NCBI GenBank assembly: GCA_900708905.1
Contig: CAADRB010000012.1
Coordinates: 479,235 to 543,234, forward strand
DNA length: 64,000 nt
Source of the DNA: Hymenolepis diminuta
Taxonomy: Eukaryota > Platyhelminthes > Cestoda > Cyclophyllidea > Hymenolepididae
Direction: 5' to 3'
In this document: piece by piece, positions 13,101-25,300 of the stretch
Numbering within the stretch: position 1 is the first letter of the stretch
Layout: every line of letters begins with the position of its first letter
Notes under the pieces: model-generated
Database searches by the model: none
What the model was told of the DNA's origin: nothing
What the model saw: the letters and a program-made list of their open reading frames with translations, nothing else
Translations under genes and position numbers: made by a program

Positions 13101-13284
13101 GCTTGCTGTTGGGGTGTTAGAGAACTGCGCATATAGGCGGGAGCGGTTCCGGGGTTAACTCCAGCAGCGAGATTTAAAGGGATAACATTATTCTGATTTG
13201 CGGGATTTACTGTTCCAGCGGCTACTGCAGAGGCATCGTAGGGGATCGATGACATCATAATCCGATGAATGGTCGGTGTATATA
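394..13284 (-). CDS. Gene 1 (5' part): long Gln/Ala/Ser/Gly-rich low-complexity regulatory-type protein, unidentified
   Basis: Three coding exons (13284-12913, 7365-6923, 1160-394) join in frame. Exon 13284 ends one base into a codon and the next exon supplies the other two; exon 6923 ends on a complete codon and exon 1160 starts on one. The last exon here ends two bases into a codon before a GTAAGT donor, so the gene runs off the left edge. From the ATG at 13258 about 518 residues are encoded. They are disordered-looking: Pro/Ser/Thr stretches, polyglutamine runs, an RKRR basic cluster (residues 226-229, possible nuclear signal), Tyr-containing QFYA motifs, a run of alanines and a Gly-rich segment. 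No folded domain is visible. Families with such N-termini include RNA-binding proteins (Pumilio, CPEB) and transcription factors, in which the defining domain lies further downstream; here that would be outside the window. I do not recognise the gene. Coding is well supported; identity is not. Confidence 0.85.
1161..6922 (-). other. Gene 1 intron (5.8 kb), no supported gene inside
   Basis: An AT-rich intron between the second and third coding exons, with reading phase preserved across it. It has no convincing open frame. The only notable block is the CpG/GGC-rich segment and CT tract at 2724-2840. Confidence 0.7.
2724..2840. repeat. CpG/GGC-rich block next to a CT tract
   Basis: Tandem GCG/GGC triplets (2730-2752), a GCGCGCGC run (about 2773-2780) and a CT-rich microsatellite (about 2811-2838) stand out from AT-rich intron sequence. 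It could be an internal promoter of gene 1 or a simple repeat cluster. There is no open reading frame across it that joins the gene. Confidence 0.5.
6923..7365 (-). CDS. Gene 1, second coding exon (Gln-rich)
   Basis: The acceptor is CTCCTTTCCAG before 7365 and the donor is GTGAGT at 6922-6917. The exon starts with the last two bases of the codon opened in the previous exon. It encodes about 147 residues: alternating Gln-Ala, Pro-rich and Thr-Pro segments, an RKRR basic cluster and two glutamine-rich blocks. Other-frame open stretches here are shadows of this exon. Confidence 0.85.
9936..10154 (+). repeat. Dispersed LTR-like repeat, copy 1 (219 bp)
   Basis: Begins TGTCTTGAATAAAAATG and ends CTGTCCACA (TG...CA). 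It aligns by eye along its whole length to the reverse complement of 51010-51228, also 219 bp. Shared blocks include TGCATAATTTTGGA, the TTACGTGTTATTATTG region and TATTTTGGGAGGCTAATT. No flanking target duplication was seen, so it may be an old solo LTR or a non-autonomous element. Confidence 0.7.
12511..12568 (-). repeat. tRNA-like relic (tRNA-derived repeat fragment)
   Basis: Read on the minus strand, it has a T-arm-like GCAGGTTCGAAACCCACC with the pol III B-box core GGTTCGAAAC. It is preceded by an anticodon-arm-like hairpin (CATCT...AGATG) and a D-arm-like CTGATTACGCATC. The acceptor stem does not pair, the anticodon-arm loop is 8 nt and a proper A box is missing. It is not a functional tRNA and may be a tRNA-derived SINE fragment. 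Confidence 0.3.
12913..13284 (-). CDS. Gene 1, first coding exon
   Basis: The acceptor is TTTCCACTAG just before 13284 and the donor is GTGAGT at 12912-12907. Two in-frame ATGs lie side by side at 13258-13253, and I take the first as the start. The frame is open back to the acceptor, so coding from a further upstream exon cannot be excluded. The exon encodes about 115 residues beginning MMSSIPYD, with Asn/Pro/Ala-rich and Ser-rich stretches and an LTPQQQAQ motif. It ends one base into a codon. Confidence 0.8.
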
Positions 13285-13462
13285 CTAGTGGAAATGAAAT
13301 TATGTGGAAAAAATATTGACAATTAAATTTTACACTAAAGATGCCGCCAATTATAGATAAGGAAAACCTTCAAGAACTCATATCAAAATAAAATATACAG
13401 TTTATTTATTCAGTCAGTAATGGAAAAAAGGACATATATTTGGAGACTCCACAATATCTTAC

Positions 13463-13530
13463 CGACATCGCCAGAAAACTGTAACTGGCGGGAGCGCCGA
13501 AAGCTAAATAAAACGAAATAACTTTATATT
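13463..13530 (-). promoter_or_regulatory. Candidate promoter and non-coding first exon of gene 1
   Basis: A locally GC-rich stretch in AT-rich surroundings (minus strand TTTCGGCGCTCCCGCC) is followed by ATGTCG and then a good donor, GTAAGA, at 13462-13457. The next exon starts 178 nt downstream at 13284. Joining them gives a short upstream reading frame (see findings). This is inferred from a donor, base composition and distance only; the transcription start is not visible. Confidence 0.35.
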
Positions 13531-16228
13531 AACTATTTATGTAGCAAAGATTATTTCTTTAATTTTAAAAATTATACACCTTCACATTAGTAGTCTTTGA
13601 TGAAACAACAAAATTGGTAAAATATAATTTTAATCACATTTTGGTTAGTAATTCAGTGAGCTAAATGAGATCCACATTTTATCAGTCCTTACAAGTGGTG
13701 GAATGCCTTATGTGAATCGCGTTTTTGATTGATTGTTCTACCTCTAAGCAAGGGTTACAATAATAACTCCACTTTATTCTCTATAAGCTTAATGCTTAGC
13801 AATTACATGGATCTGTGAAATGAAATCCGTTATTAACAGTGATAAATTCGGACTCGAATCTTGAGAATACGGTTTTTCTCAACTATTACATTTACGTTGA
13901 TAACCTAGTTTGGACACTCAATAAGTCCTATACGAAAAATATGTTATGATATATATATGGAAAGGATTAATTAATATGCAAAATTTCGACTAAAATTATC
14001 GTATGGGGTGAAAATTGATGAATAATCAAATTATGTGATATTCATTTAACCACGAAAGAAGATGAACGTTTTGGTCACGTTCTGTTTTGATCAACTTAGA
14101 ATTGCGTTGAGAATCATCCCATTACTAGGATTCTCTTTGATGAAGTTAGGTAAAATATGTATATTATTTCTGTCGAGTTAAACTCTGTCATTTTGCAGAC
14201 CGCCTAACTCTTTCCATCCTGATTAGCTATAATGTAACTTATTTGAAGATATTATAATTTAATTTACACGTATTTGAGTACCATCTATTCGGTAAATGGA
14301 ATGACATGTGAACGGGGTTAAAGTCATTGATTCAATAAATTAGCTCTAGTTTTGACAGATATTTAAATTTGCTAAACTGCAAATAAAGTGAAGCAAGCAA
14401 ATAACTGAACACCCGTCCAAGTTAATATATTTTTTTGGGAAAATTTATATTTAATTATATGCGAGGCTCTTGATCACACTATTTTGTTCTTATTGTTTAC
14501 ATGAGCAATGATATCTTAACGTGCATATTTTGAATGATACAGAGTGAAAATTAGTGCCTATTTATAAATGCGAAATTTTAAGTACACGTATTTACTAGTA
14601 GTCTAATTTTGGTAACATTGGGCAGATAAGGAATTTCATTTTTATATCATTAAAATGATTTATAAACGCATTGCGTCAATGATAAAATGAATATTTTTCT
14701 TCGAAATTTTAATTTACTTTCAGGGGAAGAATGGTCAAAATACACACCTAGAAAATTAAATATCGGAGTATACGACCCACGCAATAAGAAATTTTATTCA
14801 AATCAAATGATTGTTTGTGAATGAAATATCATTATCATCAAAGATTATCTCTATATTTACGCACCGCATTACTTTTGAGATATCCTACAAGAATATAGAG
14901 TTTTAAAAGTTTATGAAACACTTAAGTTCGTAGCTCGGTACAGAAATTTATATAAATAGTAATTAACGTAATTGAAATTTCAGCTTTAATTATTTACCGC
15001 CAATTTTAGAGCATATCTAGAATTTGACGGTGAGGAAGACATTAAACATAAAGTGCCAAGAGGTCAATCAACTGATTTTTTAATAGTGAAAGTGCCTTAA
15101 TCACAATTCTACTTTTACCATGCCAAATGCTGAGTATTCCTCCCCCATAGACATTACTACTTATACAAATTTTTTCCTTCTATTGAATGGAACTTTATAT
15201 ACTTGCAATTAGCTACGTTCACTGGATCATCAACCGCATAGAATGTAAGGTAATCAGATAATGGTTACAGTAATATTTGATAAATAACCTATTAAAAGTC
15301 AGAAGACCTTTGTATAATTCTAGTAAGTAGTAAAATATACAAATATTGATGAATATGTTTTTCTAGCGTTAATAATTTGAAAAATTATGTGACTTAATCC
15401 TGTCAGTTTAGGCATCTTTTGTAGGAGCACAGAGAAAATTAACATATTGTAAATGACCGATATAATATCACTATATTTTTCACAATTTACAAATACCTAT
15501 TTAACCTTAACTAGTAGACTTCCCAAATCAGTTCATAAATCCATTTGATTTGATCGCACTTGGTGGTCTCTTGATTTTGTCTTTGGAAGAATCAAATCGG
15601 ATTATAACATGACGGTATTTACAAAATTATTTTGAGTGTGCAGTCGTACTTAAGAATTTAAATCACATTGTAAATGCGCTTTTTGTTTGATAGAATCCAA
15701 GTTCTCAATAGGTATTTTAATACGCTAAATATGATAAGTGAAATTAAAATATAATGTCTAAAAAATTAATTAAACATTCTAATTTCACTTCATGCAAAAA
15801 TTTACGAGTAAATTACCTTTCATTAAAGTCTATCAGTTTAGATGAGGTAGTAATAAATCAACTCTAGGTTATTTTTAACCTTGAGATTTTCATCAAGTTG
15901 GTTGTAATTATTTGTATAGAAAGATTTTTGTTTATTTAAATTAAAAATATAATAAATTGATATAATCTTTTAAGAAAATTTGGATTATTAAAATAAATGG
16001 AATATTGCCTCTGATATTGATTTTTACATAAAGATCCAATATGAATTGCGTATTTATAATAATCTTGATCGTTTATTTAATTAATTAGCAATTAAAATTG
16101 ATCGATATTTATATCCAAAATAAACGGATAGTTTAAAAACATTCATAAATTACATTTTCCTTGTTTCTACTCCTTTTATTAATTGCTTCATTTTCTATTT
16201 TGAGATTATAGTATGGAATAAGAGAACA
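13531..16228. other. Intergenic region between head-to-head genes 1 and 2
   Basis: About 2.7 kb of very AT-rich sequence with a short (AT)n run near 13952. No coding sequence or clear promoter element is supported. It must contain the upstream control sequence of gene 2. Confidence 0.6.
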
Positions 16229-16349
16229 ATGTCTCTGGCTTTGCTGATACTAATCTTGTCCATCTCTTTCTTAACTGTTCGTGCCGACGATGACTCTGTC
16301 TGGTCAGTGGGTAAAATTTGCGGAATCATTTTCGGATGCATTTTTATCG
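16229..16349 (+). CDS. Gene 2 exon 1: signal peptide and start of membrane span
   Basis: The ATG at 16229 opens MSLALLILILSI and is chosen because the ATG at 16213 meets a stop after one codon. The exon encodes the signal peptide, the short DDDSVWSVGK ectodomain and the first half of the membrane span. It ends one base into a codon at donor GTATTT. The following intron is only 81 nt and ends TTTTTCCTAG. Confidence 0.85.
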
Positions 16350-19300
16350 GTATTTTATCCTCTACATTTTAAAATCAGAATATTCCTATGTATTTTTCTT
16401 AACTTGAATTATTTATTTACTTTTTCCTAGTTGTTGCTGTTCTTGCTTTTCTCGTTTGCTACCGGGCATGGATTCGTTCCAAACACGACAAGATGTTTTC
16501 AAATTTCAAGGATACTACTACTCATGCACCAGTTGAAACTGCCCCAGTACCACCTGCACCACCACCACAATCTGAACCCCCTCCAATCTATAATCTTGAA
16601 TACGGCCCAACTTTTAATTCACCAGATTCCTTTTTCAATCCCCAGAGTGCTCCACACCCGCTTGGAATAACCCAGTTGCCCTACTATCCACCCCTCTCTG
16701 GCTATATCCAAGAAAATCCAATGACCATAACCCAACCATACTCTTGTCAAACCGAACGCACAAATGCTGTTATGGCTGCCGGTGAGTTATTTAATGTCAT
16801 TTATGCATTTTTTCAGATAATGCCTGTCAAAATCACTTTTTGCTATTCACCATTTGTGAACATTTTATATCAACTTTGCCATTAAGTCAGATTATAAGTT
16901 TCAAATACAATCTTCAACATTTATTAGATAATTTATATCGATTGATCTTGATCAGAGTTTGTGGTGGATTGGATGATGTGTTCTGATAGAAGTCTTAACA
17001 AATAGTCTCCTTTGTTTGGTTTGAGTTATTAAATGTGATGTAGATATAAACATTAGAATTAATGATTTGATCGTTTTTTAATGATCAAAACGTTCTCCTA
17101 ACTTCACCTAGTGGGACAATAGGGATCAACTGATTTTGCTAAAACTCTCCAGAAAATTTCAGAAAAATCCAACATAGTTAACGTTGGTTATTATTTTTAA
17201 CTCAAGTAGGTTTACGATTAGTTAAACCTATATATCAATAAGGTTAGGGCTTTGGATTTGATTCGTCATAATCAAGTCACGGACAAAGTTAATTCTTCTT
17301 GAATAGGCATGATGTCTTGTAATTCAGATATAAAATACTATTTATACGATTATTATAAAAACACTTAAATCCTTTTGCCAATATAGATTTAATTTTACTG
17401 CTTGACCAGTCTTGTCTATCCTTATATGCATTTGTAGGAGAATGAATATGTTTTAATAATATTTTTTCTCGCTGACGCAAAAAAAAGATATTTTTAGGTT
17501 GACAGGCGTACTTTTTTGTTCACAACGTATCAGCATCATTTTAGTCGACTCGATAGATGAATTCATCTAGTTACGCAAAGATGCAATTTGGACAAAAGAA
17601 TATTAACTATTTTTTGCTACAATTCCTAAGGAAGAAGAAAGTGAAGTGCTAGGGATTCGGTCTTTAGATCATGTTCAGTTGCCTCTTTGTCTTACAGGAT
17701 CTCATGACCTAGGATATTTAAACTGGTTTTACCCATTTAGAGCTTTGTTTTAAAAACGATTGGGTGAAAATTAGAGTATATTGTGAATATTTCTTAATCT
17801 TAAATTTAACAAAATCTGTCTGATCTCGTCGGATATCTAATAGGCAATATTTTACTTGATTTCAGTTTTTTTCTATATCCTGTGCGATTATAACCTTCCC
17901 ACTTTTAGAGCGAGATTCTTGCGTCCTACTATTTCTTTTCACTGAAATAATTAACACATATAAGATTCTTCGATATTAAACTCACTCTCTTATGCAAATA
18001 ATTATGCACTAATGAATTTCGAATCAAGTTTTCCCACTCATTTCCTGTAAACTACCATCGAAAAGTTCAACATTTTTACTAGTTAAATACTGTTATTTTT
18101 TATTTTGAAAATTTCTGAAACTGAAATTTTCCAGTTTTCAGAAGAACGTTGTTTTTTACTCATTTTTGAAATCAACACTGTAAATAAGAATAAGTTAGCA
18201 TAGAATTTTGTCCCAGTTTCAGCACAGTTCACATGTTCACTTATTTAGACGGTGAATTTTTACCCACTAACTCACCAATTAAACTTTACCATAAAATCTC
18301 CTCTTCTCCAAATTCTCAGAAGAGCAAAAGAAACTACTATTTTAAATTTTATTTACTTGAAATTTTTCATTTATTGTTATGTGGTTTACTCTGCCTATCA
18401 AAAGGTTGAATGGTATTTATTAAACTCCGTTGAATAAAATGATGCTTGTCATATTATTATGATAATAATGTTACACCCCATTTTTAAGTTTATTTTTGTT
18501 AATATTTAGATGCTGTGTTTAGGGCGACTTTATTATCACGTGCTGTCTATCATTAAGTCACACAGATTTAAAATTCATCAATAGATAAATTTAACGATTG
18601 GAATGGTACCTCGTTATTTATTTAGAGTTCACTCTCCCCATGTTGGGCGTGCTAGAAAATGTTCTCCATCGATGTATGGATTGTTTGACCATTAAACATT
18701 TATCATCCAGGCTGTCTTTTGGAGCGCACAAGGGAATGTTCACAGTCATGAGCCGATCGCGTTCGGTGCATCGGTGTACCTATCTTTTTCCTTTGTCTTT
18801 TCTCCTTGCTTAATTCAACATGCTATTAGCTACTAGGCTGCATAGGCTTGTTGCCATGGTGATTATAATAACAGTGTAGTATGAGTGGGGTTTAACTGTT
18901 AAAGTAGAGTTTCTACAAAAGGTATCAGACTATGTGATGAACTTTTGTGAGTTGTTTATTCGTGCGAAATAAGGTGATTCAAAGTATGATTCCTGTGGGT
19001 GTACGCTAGACCGTAAGGGAGGGTAGATTTTAAGTTATGTTTAGAATCATTATGCAAACTATATCTTCATAACGAACAGGTGTTTTAAACTCCTTAACTG
19101 GGGCGCGATGAATGATATCAGTTTAAGAAACTACTAAGGTTGGCAATAACGAAAAACCAAATCAAAGAAAGCATCTTAATGGCTGAATTTTTAAAGTGAG
19201 AGATGAAGAAGAGAATAAAACAAAATGGTGAATAAAAGTCAAAGCACCAAAGAACCTTATTTATTTTATCTCATTTTGGTTTCATGAATTTTTTAGTTTG

Positions 19301-22300
19301 AGTAACGGATTCATGTTCTAGTGTTCTAAATTTCGAACTTCAAGTTCACGTCTTCATAGAGTGATTGATTTCATATCGGTGGACTTCAGAGCTGACTGAA
19401 GTTTTATTATCAGTTATAATATCTCGGTTTATTTATCCACCGAACAGTCATCCCTCGGTTGGTTCATACGAACTAAGATGATTTTAACATGTTAGAGTTC
19501 GCCTTTATCATTTGATATATGACACTTGAGAACAAAATCATAATTGTTGCCAATTATCTTCTATTTGTAAGTTTTCTCCATTTTGTCTGACATTCGCTTA
19601 ATAATAACAAAGATAATCAAATTCAAATTTAAGCTTTCAATAAGAGATCTCTTCTGTCTTTCTTTCTCTAATATGATTGGAATTTGGTTATTTTACTTGG
19701 AATTATGCAAAATTCCGGTATTAACTTGCATTTAGTTATTAATACCATATAAGCAAAGGTGTTTATTATGCATCCATAATCGGAATTCTTTTTAAATTAC
19801 AAATCTCTTCATCAGTTTCATTTCCCTTTACGTATAAATTTAAGAGCTGGCAATGATTCAGTGGATTTTCACTTAATTCCACTCACAAATTAAGTAAAGT
19901 TCTCTGTTAGGTGAAGGTGTACTCCAAATGTCTCCACAAATGTCTCTAACTTCACCCCATGTAGGAATTCTGTTATAATCCCTTAATAAAAGTCAGTTAC
20001 TTGGAAGTATTAATTGGTCTGAAAAGATCAGGATATATAGGGTACTACGATTGCTATGATATCAATTCAAGGTTCGTCTTAGACGGTTTATGGAAAATGT
20101 CTTATTTTATGAGGCTTGACTTATTCCCATTGGCCACCTCGGATCTGGTGATCCTCTCAGACCCAAAGTTATGAGAAGAAGTTGAGTTTGATGATGCTGA
20201 TGACCAGGAATTAAGAATCCAACCACCTCTCTTTACTTACAGTACATAGATAAATTGTAAATGAGAATGCTTTTCAACAAATAATTGGGAAAACGTGGAC
20301 CACTCATCATGGCTATAATGTTATTTTGATTTGTTATTCCAGTCGTTATCTTGAGTATTATCTTCTGCTATCATTCATATTGATGAGTTAGCTGCATATT
20401 AGGAAAACCACGCACCCGAAAATTAGCTTAACAATGTTTCTTTTTATCCAATCGAAGAAAAACAAAGAACAGAGGTTATTATCTCTATTATCTAACTACC
20501 TCAATACATATATTTACACATACCCCAGTCATCCTCTTACGTGTTATGATACCGTTAAAAAGTTTGTATTTGTTAAAGTTCCTTTCAAATGATCTAATTA
20601 ATTTATTGACAGTATATCCGCTTCACTCATGAGACTCTTTCTTCTAGCTATGAAAAATTTTCCTACGCACCATGAAATATCCGATGAGCAACTCGGATAC
20701 GATTCGAGTTTTCATTTAAAATAGCTGTTATATATTCACAGTAAAAATTATGTGATTTTTTCCCAAAGTAAAAGAAAATCATTTGGGTATAAAAACAACT
20801 TACTCATATTGTGTATAATAAAATTTAAATTATTTTTCAAACGCGAAATTTAGATGTAATTAATGTTTAGTAGATTGGTTATAATATGTTTGAATTAATT
20901 ATTATTACCCATAGCAATGCAATACATTTCTGCAAGTTAAAATAGTGGGATAACATCGGGAACCAGGAAATATCAAAATAATCTTATGAGATTAGTGAAA
21001 AGAATAGGATTATACAATGAAGTCTGGAAGCAACGAGTTGCCCAATTTCCCATTAGGAGTATAATTCACTTTATGGTGTCCAAGTGTTGCAGAGCTTGCG
21101 TTTTGAGATTTGATCTCTAGGTTCCTGAGTGGGCTAACGCCTGCGGTAATCATTTCCTGTTAACCATTTAATCTACTTGATTGGTTAGTCATGCCACTTT
21201 CATTCATCTTTGTCTTTACGCAATCATGAGCAGGCAGGTCAGATTTAAATATAGTCTTCACTCATGGCAAAAGCAGTTACATCATGTTTTATCCTTGGTC
21301 ATATCCTTGATATGAGAAGTTAATAATAAACAGAGAATAAGTGTGACTAAAGTTATTGTTGCAAGCAGAGATTAAGGTGCTCGAAGGGGGAAAGCAAATA
21401 TTTATCATTGCATTCTACAGATCTCTCATGTCATAATCCCAGATTTTGAAAGCTATTCATCTTTTTGATAAACTCTTGTTAATATATTAGATAAACATTC
21501 TTGAAAGTATATGGTAATTGAGCCAAACATTACCGTTATTTTTCTGCATTTTGAGATTGTAATCTAAATTTTTCTTTGATGTTGAGATGAAAAAAATATT
21601 TAATAACTGTAGATAGAATCCATAAATGGTGTTATTTGCACTGGATTAGGGAGATCACCCGTAAAATTGTCCGCTTGTCGAATATTTTATCTTAAGTCAT
21701 TTCAGCAGAGTGAGATGTTGCGTTCTGATTTTCCATTCCTGAATTCTTTCGTTTAGTGTCTCCTCTAAAATATAATTTGAGCTGGACCTTATCATTTATG
21801 AGTTTTGGCCTTAATTCTAACGTCCCAAGCTTGCGAGAAAGAAGACTTTATATAGTTAATGATGTACGTGAGCAGAGATGATGGCCATATAAAACAGAGA
21901 GTGGCTGGGAATATCGTAAAGATTACTGCAAATTAACAGATTGTTGAATTACCAAATAAGGTAGGCTATGCTATGAACAGACCGCATCAAAGAAATTATT
22001 GATTATTTTTCATTACAATTAATGGCAGCAATATACTAGTGTAATTATTCTGCACATCAAGTTTCTTTGCTTCCCGTGCGGCTTTATAATGTACTTTCTT
22101 ATGATACTAAAATTAATTCATTCGCGCAAATTCTCCTTCTCTCTCTCTCTATGTATAATCACTTCTGAACCCTCCATGTATTTTATACTCTTCAAATAAG
22201 CCTTAAGTTAATCGCTAACTCCATACAATCTCTTTTAATGATGTTTAAGACTTGACTACGCTATAAATTTGATACACCAACTTAACTATGGTGGATCATT

Positions 22301-25300
22301 CATGAAATGTATAACTGTAATCCAAGATCTATGAGCATCATAAGCACAGGAAAATTCCGTGTTTTCATGAGGATATTTAAAACCAGCGAGAGTTCATGAT
22401 TTTAGTCCTGATTTGTCTCATTCTGTCAAACCTCTCAATTTTAGTTTGTACAATCATTGCTCGATTTCAAAGGAATTAGTTGTCTTTCTGGTTTGAAATC
22501 CACCAAATTGGCAATCCAGAACTTCATTACGAATAATCACGTAGTGTTTTGATCGAATGATTTTATAAATTCTGTTAAGTGACTGCATCTTCTCCAAATC
22601 TCATTTAACTAGCAATTAATTGTGAATTGTTGTAATAGAAATAATGTTTAAAGTAAATTATTTTACTTATTCCATTTAAGTCTACATTTCCTTTAATTTT
22701 GAGAAATTTAATTTAAAAATAAGTTTAAACGATTTCAGTAAACTACTTTAATATCAGCTGGAAAATTTGCGTAATTCTTAGTTGATACATTTTTAACTTG
22801 CTAAGTTATTTACAGATTTATTTTACCATTTTCTAACTAACCGACAACATCGTCACATTTTTTTTGCAACAGAAAATTCTCCACCTTTTATTTGATATTC
22901 GGAAGATAAGATTTTGTTCCGACAACAAAGGTATATGAAAGGAGTTTCCTTAAAATAATTTTTTTCATCTAAGTTCTATGGCTTGTCTTTAGTAATATGC
23001 TTTATTTAGGAAATTAACGGGATATATTAACGCCAAATTGTAGCTTTGCGTTTTGATTTTGCCTTTATCTCATGAAATCTGTTCTCAGATTCGTTGTTTT
23101 TAATCTTTCACCTTAAAGTGGCTTCTTTACTTATAAAATTAAACAAAATTCACGGACTTTATTCATCAAATCCTATAAATCTCCATCCGAGAAGCGTACG
23201 ACTTTTGGTGAATTTCCCACAACCTTCTTCTTCACTTTCAAGGTTAGCATTCATAATTATTCCTTCAAATATTGACTACATTAATCCTCTATATGGGTCG
23301 TTTTGTTTTTGACATGAATGAAATTTATCTTGAATATATTTCCTCTATGGTACAAAAAGGCTGTTATTATTTGATAAAGTGAAAGAGTTAAGTTAGTGAT
23401 ACAAGAGATGATTGAGGAGTATACTTACACAACTGTCTTGGTTATTTTGACATATCAAAAAAACGTTGAGTATTGTAGTGGAAATAAAGATTTCTGGGAT
23501 TGTGAAGGAAAACCTTTCGCAACTTTAATTTCCTCTATGACAATAACCTCCTATGTAGGCGCTCTATATTTACCCATTTTTAGGAGTCCGACCGAGGCAG
23601 ATATAAAAATATCCCCTTGCAAAGCTAATAACCTCCCTCAAGGTTAGCAAGAACAATAGCTTTTTTTCAAATCAGAAGATCAAGTGTTGAGCGGCGAACA
23701 AAAGGTGAAGTGATTCGCAGTAAGGTGTGAGCTAAGGTGAAGTACAAATCAAGTCAGATTGACATTTTTGTCACTGTGATCAGTTTTATCTATCAGCTTT
23801 GGATAACAAAGATAGCTTAGTTTGTTTTGGAATTCACGTCTAATTATTCAAGAATCCAGAAATATCGTAAACATTTTTTTTTCTAAATGAATTTACTTTC
23901 TTGTTCACATTGTACTTTGAAATCCCTGTTCAAATCTATTTCCTGTCCCATTGATATTTAGACACGTACGTCTTCCTTTTAGTATAAATTAAATAAATCC
24001 TTTGGGAAATAGAAGTCACGTTGGTAACTGGGGTAGTCACATTTAGAAAGCGTTTAACTTCGATTTTATTTTTAAAAATAAAGATTTTAGTAATATCGGA
24101 AGAATCAAATAAACCAAAAAGGGNNNNNNNNNNNNNNNNNNGAGAGAGGGAAGCAGAGAGGAAAATTTCACTTGATTTCGGCAGTGATATTAATTGATGA
24201 TCATTTTATCAGAAGTCACTTGATTTAAGTCAATAAGAAATTAAATAAGCAGAGATAAGCTATTGCCTATCCCTTTCTTATCAGATGTGATTTAAGTTTA
24301 CATTTCTTTCTCACGTTATCAAGAAGACTGTGCATTTAAATTGTATTAGTAAAGCATTTCATTACTCATGGGGGTTACTATGCTATTCACAACAGTCATT
24401 TAAAAGGTGTTAATGTTTGAAAGTCGATGCTCAGCTGACTAGCACTGTATGGTACTTCACTCATTTCAGTAGTATTGATAGTCGACATCAATAGTACTTT
24501 CCTGCTTATCTGATACTTACGTTGATTAAGTAGTGCTAGCACCAATGCTTCGTAACCTTGACCTTTAGTCTCTTGCGTCATCAGGTACTTAGCTCATACC
24601 TTTTAACTACTTGAGCATCTATTTGACAACCCATAATGCCACAGTTGGATCTGTCTTGGTTCTTTCTAAGTTTAGGGAAAGAAAAAAGTTCTATTAACCC
24701 AAAGTCTGCTTCTTGTAAGTTATGGCATTTTATTATTTCTTTACTTTCCTCCTTAATGTCATAGATGAAGAATAATGCGGTTTTGTGAATTCTCTCTTAA
24801 AGTTTCCCTTGTACGGGAAGTTCATTTTTGTAGTACGTTTAGTGCTCTAGAGCACATGATCTGATGGTTAAAAAATAGAGAATAATCCATGTGTTTTGCA
24901 TGATTCGTACCAATTTCATCTTGATTTTGTGAATTTTCAATAGCATTTATTTAATCTGCTTCTAATTAAATGATTAATCAGAGTTCCAGACGTTAAGTTT
25001 GAATTTGATTGTATTTTTCTTGGTGGTTATTTAGAAGTATTTGAAATCCTAGTAAACTACCAGAACTGGAAAGACTATCGAAATGGAAAAGAGTTATTAT
25101 AAAAATTTATAAGCAATGTATCTCCTTGTCACATTCTTATTCACAATATGCTCTTTAAATAAGTGCGCTAATTATTATTAGACCACCAACATTAATGGTA
25201 GCATTTAGTCGATGATTACCAGTTAAATCTCATATGGCAGATGAGAAGAGTTAAATTCAAATATTTTAACTACAGAGAGCAAGTCAACTTTGGCTTGATC

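Noticed and set aside
12887..13284. Identification of gene 1 as an RBM24/RBM38-type RNA-binding protein from its Tyr-rich NPFLDY and QYLQY stretches
   Set aside because: That family has its RRM at the N-terminus, and no RRM precedes these residues here. The resemblance is low-complexity only.
16431..16670. Alternative plus frame over gene 2 exon 2
   Set aside because: It lacks phase continuity with exon 1 and would not continue the membrane span.
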